The position numbers and the translations under genes were made by a program. 7,114 nt of DNA from Chloroflexota bacterium (GTDB taxonomy: Bacteria > Chloroflexota > Limnocylindria > Limnocylindrales > CSP1-4), in NCBI GenBank assembly GCA_017860675.1, contig JAGDMV010000092.1:1-7114 (forward strand). Reading direction: 5' to 3'. The notes beneath the pieces are model-generated. The model searched no databases, was not told the origin of the DNA, and was given only the letters and a program-made list of their open reading frames with translations. Below, piece after piece: positions 4,686 to 7,114 of this stretch. The first letter of the stretch is position 1, and the number at the start of each line of letters is the position of its first letter.

Positions 4686-6290
4686 GTGATGCAGCGGGTC
4701 CTCCTCGCCTCGGTGCTCGCCGTGCTCGTCGCCGCCCCGTTCGGGGCCGGCAGCGCGCGCGCGGCCGACTTCCCCGCCAGCCACGCCGGCTACCACACTG
4801 ATGCCGAGCTCGCGGTCGAGCTCGACGCGATCGCAGCCGCGCACCCCGACATCGTGCAGCTCTTCGCCATCGGCAAGAGCTACCAGGGCCGGCCGCTGCG
4901 GGCCGCCAAGGTGAGCGACAACGTGGCCGAGGATGAGCCCGAGCCCGAGGTCCTCATCGACGGGCTTCACCACGGCAACGAGCACCTGTCGCTCGAGATG
5001 ACGCTCGCCGCGCTCCGCTTCCTGGCCGGCGACTACGGGTCGGATGCCACCGTGACCCGGCTCGTCGACACGCGCGAGATCTGGATCGTGTTCGCCGTCA
5101 ATCCGGACGGCGCCGCCTACGACCTGCTCGGCCAGAAGGGTTTCCGCGACTGGCGCAAGAACCGCCAGCCGAACAGTGGGACGACGGCGGTCGGCACCGA
5201 CCTGAACCGCAACTACGGCTACCGCTGGGGCTGCTGCGGCGGCTCGTCCGGCAGCCCGTCAGCCCGCACCTACCGCGGCCGGCGGCCGTTCTCGGCCCCG
5301 GAGACCGCGGCCCTGCGCGATTTCGTCGATTCGCGGGTGATCGGCGGGCGCCAGCAGATCAGGGCCGCGATCTCCTATCACACGTTCGGCCGCCAGGTCC
5401 TCTGGCCGTACGGCTACACGAGGACGGACCGTCCGGCCGACATGACCGCGGACGACCAGCGCGCCTTCGTCGCGATCGGGCGGGCCATGGCCTCCCGGAA
5501 CGGCTACCGGCCGATGCAGTCGTCTGACCTCTACATCACCGACGGCGACGAGGGGGACTGGCTGTACGGGACGCACCGGATCTTCGCCTTCACGATCGAG
5601 CTGGCCGCCCGGACAGCGAGCGGCGACGATCCCCCCGACGAGGCCATCGGCCCGGAGACGAAGAGGAACCGCACGGCGCTCCTCCACCTGATCGATCGGG
5701 CCGGCTGTCCCTGGGCGGCGATCGGGCGCGAGATCGCCAATTGCGGTGCCTTCTACGACGACCTGGAGGCCCGGACGGGCTGGACCGTCGACCCGGACGG
5801 CTCGGACACGGCCACCGCCGGGCGCTGGGCCCGAGGCGATGCCGCCCAGACCAGGTACGGAGGAGTCGGGATCCAGCCTGGCACGGCTCCGTCGGGCAGG
5901 CGCGTCCTGGCCACCGGCCTCGCGGCCGGGGCCACCGCCCGCTCGTACGACCTCGATGGCGGCGTGACGACGGTGCTCTCGCCGCCGATCGACCTGCCGG
6001 CCGGGACCGGCCAGCTTCTCACCCTGCGCTGGTCCTTCGCCCACGGCGCCGACGCCACGGCCGACGACTACCTGCGGGTCACCGTCGAGGGCGAGACAGG
6101 CAGCGCCGTCGCCCTCGAGGCCGTCGGCGCCGCGAGCCTCCGTGGGGCGGCCTGGCACACCCTGGGCTTCGCCCTCGACGAGTTCGCCGGGCAGCGGATC
6201 AGGATCCGCATCCAGGCAGCCGACGCAGGCCGCAGGAGCCTGGTCGAGGCCCAGCTCGACGACATCCGGGTCACGCGACCGACGTCGTAG
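4686..6290 (+). CDS. Secreted M14 zinc carboxypeptidase with C-terminal beta-sandwich
   Basis: The 534-residue product removes C-terminal residues from peptides outside the cell. A signal peptide is clear: basic MMQR, hydrophobic VLLASVLAVLVAAPFGA, and cleavage after ARA (about 26-27). The M14 domain (about 35-335) has zinc ligands H96 and E99 (in HHGNE) and H232 (SYHTFG), the substrate-binding pair N174-R175 (TDLNRNY), Y283 eight residues before D291-W292 (equivalent to Tyr248 of carboxypeptidase A) and the catalytic base E305 (FTIEL). All catalytic positions are intact. HGNE instead of HARE recalls the carboxypeptidase E/D branch. By alignment from Y283, the specificity position 255 would be G290, so no strong charge preference is predicted. 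From FYDDLEARTGWTVDPDG (356-372) to the end is a beta-sandwich often fused to secreted actinobacterial carboxypeptidases and probably used for substrate or wall binding. Cysteines C183, C184, C341 and C353 may form disulfides. GTG 4686 is preferred; ATG 4689 and 4668 are alternatives. Confidence 0.92.
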   Translation: MMQRVLLASVLAVLVAAPFGAGSARAADFPASHAGYHTDAELAVELDAIAAAHPDIVQLFAIGKSYQGRPLRAAKVSDNVAEDEPEPEVLIDGLHHGNEHLSLEMTLAALRFLAGDYGSDATVTRLVDTREIWIVFAVNPDGAAYDLLGQKGFRDWRKNRQPNSGTTAVGTDLNRNYGYRWGCCGGSSGSPSARTYRGRRPFSAPETAALRDFVDSRVIGGRQQIRAAISYHTFGRQVLWPYGYTRTDRPADMTADDQRAFVAIGRAMASRNGYRPMQSSDLYITDGDEGDWLYGTHRIFAFTIELAARTASGDDPPDEAIGPETKRNRTALLHLIDRAGCPWAAIGREIANCGAFYDDLEARTGWTVDPDGSDTATAGRWARGDAAQTRYGGVGIQPGTAPSGRRVLATGLAAGATARSYDLDGGVTTVLSPPIDLPAGTGQLLTLRWSFAHGADATADDYLRVTVEGETGSAVALEAVGAASLRGAAWHTLGFALDEFAGQRIRIRIQAADAGRRSLVEAQLDDIRVTRPTS

Positions 6291-6305
6291 GCGCGACGGG
6301 CCGGC

Positions 6306-6316
6306 CGACCTCGGTC
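6306..6316. repeat. Copy 1 of an 11-bp repeat beyond convergent genes
   Basis: CGACCTCGGTC occurs here, 16 bases past the carboxypeptidase stop, and again at 6394-6404 by the stop of the opposing gene. Its core GACC-TC-GGTC is an imperfect palindrome, so each strand reads almost the same. A role at the 3' ends of the two converging transcripts is possible but unproven. Confidence 0.4.
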
Positions 6317-6393
6317 AGGCGGCTGCATCCGTCCGCGCGCCGGCCGGCGTCGCCGTCATCACCCGCCCGAGGCGAGACCGCACCAGCGCCGGG

Positions 6394-6404
6394 CGACCTC
6401 GGTC
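6394..6404. repeat. Copy 2 of the 11-bp repeat
   Basis: CGACCTCGGTC repeats here, two bases downstream of the DsbA-like gene's stop codon when read on the minus strand. Copy 1 is followed by AGG; copy 2 is followed by GGTCAGG, as if GGTC had been duplicated. The 116-base gap between the convergent genes also holds the perfect 12-bp palindrome CGCCGGCCGGCG (6338-6349). No T-run accompanies any of these. Confidence 0.4.
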
Positions 6405-6406
6405 GG

Positions 6407-7114
6407 TCAGGGCGTCGGGGTGGGGGAGGCGTCGATCGACGAGCCGGGAGAGGCGGAGTCTGACGGCGCAGGTGTTTCGGGCGAGGCCTCGGCGGTGGGA
6501 GCCGGGGTGGGGGTGGGGGCCGGCGTGGGCGTGGCTCCCGGCGTGGCGGCCCGCTGGACGGCGTCGGCCAGCTCGGACCAGTCCTGGGTGAACCCGCGCA
6601 GCACCTGCGTCGGGCCGGGCCCGGAGATGATCGTCGTCGGTGTCGACCCAACACCTTGCGCCTTGCCCTCGGCCGTCTCCGCAAGCACGGCCTGGCGTAC
6701 GGCCGGATCGTCAAGGCAGGCCTCGAACGCTGCCTGGTCAAGTCCGGCAAGGCCGGCCAGGTAGACGAGGTTCTCGCGCGCGAACGCGCCCTGGTTCTCC
6801 CCCTGCTGGGCCAGGAAGAGCAGGTCGTGGTAGCGCCAGTAGGCGCCGGGATCCTGGCGACCGGCGCAGCGCGCAGCGACGGCTGCGTCCTGTGATTCCT
6901 TGGTGGCGGACCGGGTGTCGAGGAAGGCGTAGTCGCGGAAGACGATCCGGGCCAGCCCCGAGCCGGCGAACTCGCGCTCGAGCGCCCCGCCGAAGGCGAA
7001 CGCCTCCAGCCGGCAGAACGGGCACTGGTAGTCGGCCCAGACGTCGATCGTGACCGGCGCGTCGGCGCGGCCGACGACCTGGCCGTCGACAAACGATGGA
7101 GCGGCGGACGAGGT
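6407..7114 (-). CDS. DsbA-like thioredoxin-fold protein with Pro/Thr-rich tail, 5' part outside window
   Basis: The frame is open from the right edge of the window to TGA at 6407-6409, giving 235 visible residues; the N-terminus, probably a signal or membrane anchor, lies beyond. It is a DsbA-like (Thioredoxin_4) thiol-disulfide oxidoreductase expected to work outside the cytoplasmic membrane. Visible parts are the strand PVTIDVWADYQCPFC with the active-site C31-P-F-C34, the inserted helical region with C83 and C133 (the AARCAG and EACLDD positions common in this family), and the cis-Pro loop STPTTII with P159. After ADAVQRA, residues about 190-235 are almost only Pro, Thr, Ala and Ser with few acids. 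Such low-complexity stretches usually sit between anchor and domain at the N-terminus, so a C-terminal one is unusual. It is convergent with the secreted carboxypeptidase, whose cysteines could be its substrates (inference). Confidence 0.88.
   Translation of the reverse strand, partial: TSSAAPSFVDGQVVGRADAPVTIDVWADYQCPFCRLEAFAFGGALEREFAGSGLARIVFRDYAFLDTRSATKESQDAAVAARCAGRQDPGAYWRYHDLLFLAQQGENQGAFARENLVYLAGLAGLDQAAFEACLDDPAVRQAVLAETAEGKAQGVGSTPTTIISGPGPTQVLRGFTQDWSELADAVQRAATPGATPTPAPTPTPAPTAEASPETPAPSDSASPGSSIDASPTPTP
6497..6519 (+). other. G-quadruplex-type motif inside the DsbA-like gene
   Basis: Four G-tracts of 3, 4, 5 and 5 bases are separated by loops of 4, 1 and 1 bases, the classical G3+N1-7 pattern with very short loops. 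They lie on the plus strand, which is the template strand of the DsbA-like gene, and arise from its Pro/Thr codons (CCC, ACC). It may therefore be a by-product of the protein tail. Confidence 0.55.

Noticed and set aside
2963..4801. A 612-codon open frame on the plus strand opposite the aldolase and oxidoreductase genes
   Set aside because: It is antisense to two genes with intact catalytic motifs, and its composition (Arg, Asp, Gly, His) is the mirror of GC-rich coding sequence.
6338..6349. Perfect 12-bp palindrome CGCCGGCCGGCG as a regulatory site
   Set aside because: It is all G and C, lies between converging genes where no promoter is expected, has no loop for a hairpin, and such palindromes are frequent in this composition.
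1..7114. Mobile elements, CRISPR arrays, tRNA/rRNA genes, toxin-antitoxin or defence modules
   Set aside because: No transposase, integrase, spaced identical repeats, tRNA-like cloverleaf or paired small genes could be recognised on either strand.

Overview
The window is a stretch of ordinary-looking chromosome from a very GC-rich bacterium. It holds seven genes, two of them cut by the window edges. Three things point to a Chloroflexota lineage of the Limnocylindria type: the first gene resembles a cysteine-peptidase-like family I associate with that group, an LLM-class (F420-type) oxidoreductase is present, and several genes appear to be leaderless, with a TANNNT-like -10 box exactly six bases before the start codon. 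A GC-rich actinobacterium is the main alternative. No lineage marker gene is present, so this assignment is an inference.

Layout from left to right. (1) 1-354, plus: the C-terminal part of a secreted or surface C39-like (papain-fold) protein, followed by a GC hairpin. (2) 443-1117, plus: a SatD-family protein with a C-terminal helix-turn-helix. Its promoter (TTGACG, 17 bases, TAGCCT) has an inverted repeat over the -35 box. (3) 1167-1742, minus: a GNAT N-acetyltransferase, convergent with satD. (4) 1857-2918, minus: a two-domain Sua5-type L-threonylcarbamoyladenylate synthase (first step of tRNA t6A37 synthesis). (5) 2915-3637, minus: a class II (zinc) aldolase-family protein whose stop codon overlaps the Sua5 start as GTGA. 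(6) 3716-4564, minus: an LLM-class flavin/F420 oxidoreductase. (7) 4686-6290, plus: a secreted M14 zinc carboxypeptidase with a C-terminal beta-sandwich, divergent from gene 6. (8) 6407-7114, minus: a DsbA-like thiol oxidoreductase with a Pro/Thr-rich C-terminal tail; its N-terminus lies beyond the right edge.

Genes 6, 5, 4 and 3 run in one direction and could form a transcription unit, but only 5 and 4 are tightly coupled. Genes 7 and 8 are convergent and both act outside the cytoplasm; the carboxypeptidase has four cysteines in its mature part, which a DsbA-like protein could pair. I see no phage, transposon, CRISPR array, toxin-antitoxin pair, tRNA or rRNA, and no clear multi-gene novel system. 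The most interesting signals are the satD gene (a possible nucleotide-cyclase-like core joined to a DNA-binding domain, beneath a palindromic operator), the repeated leaderless-start signature, and the loss of the expected catalytic His in the first gene.
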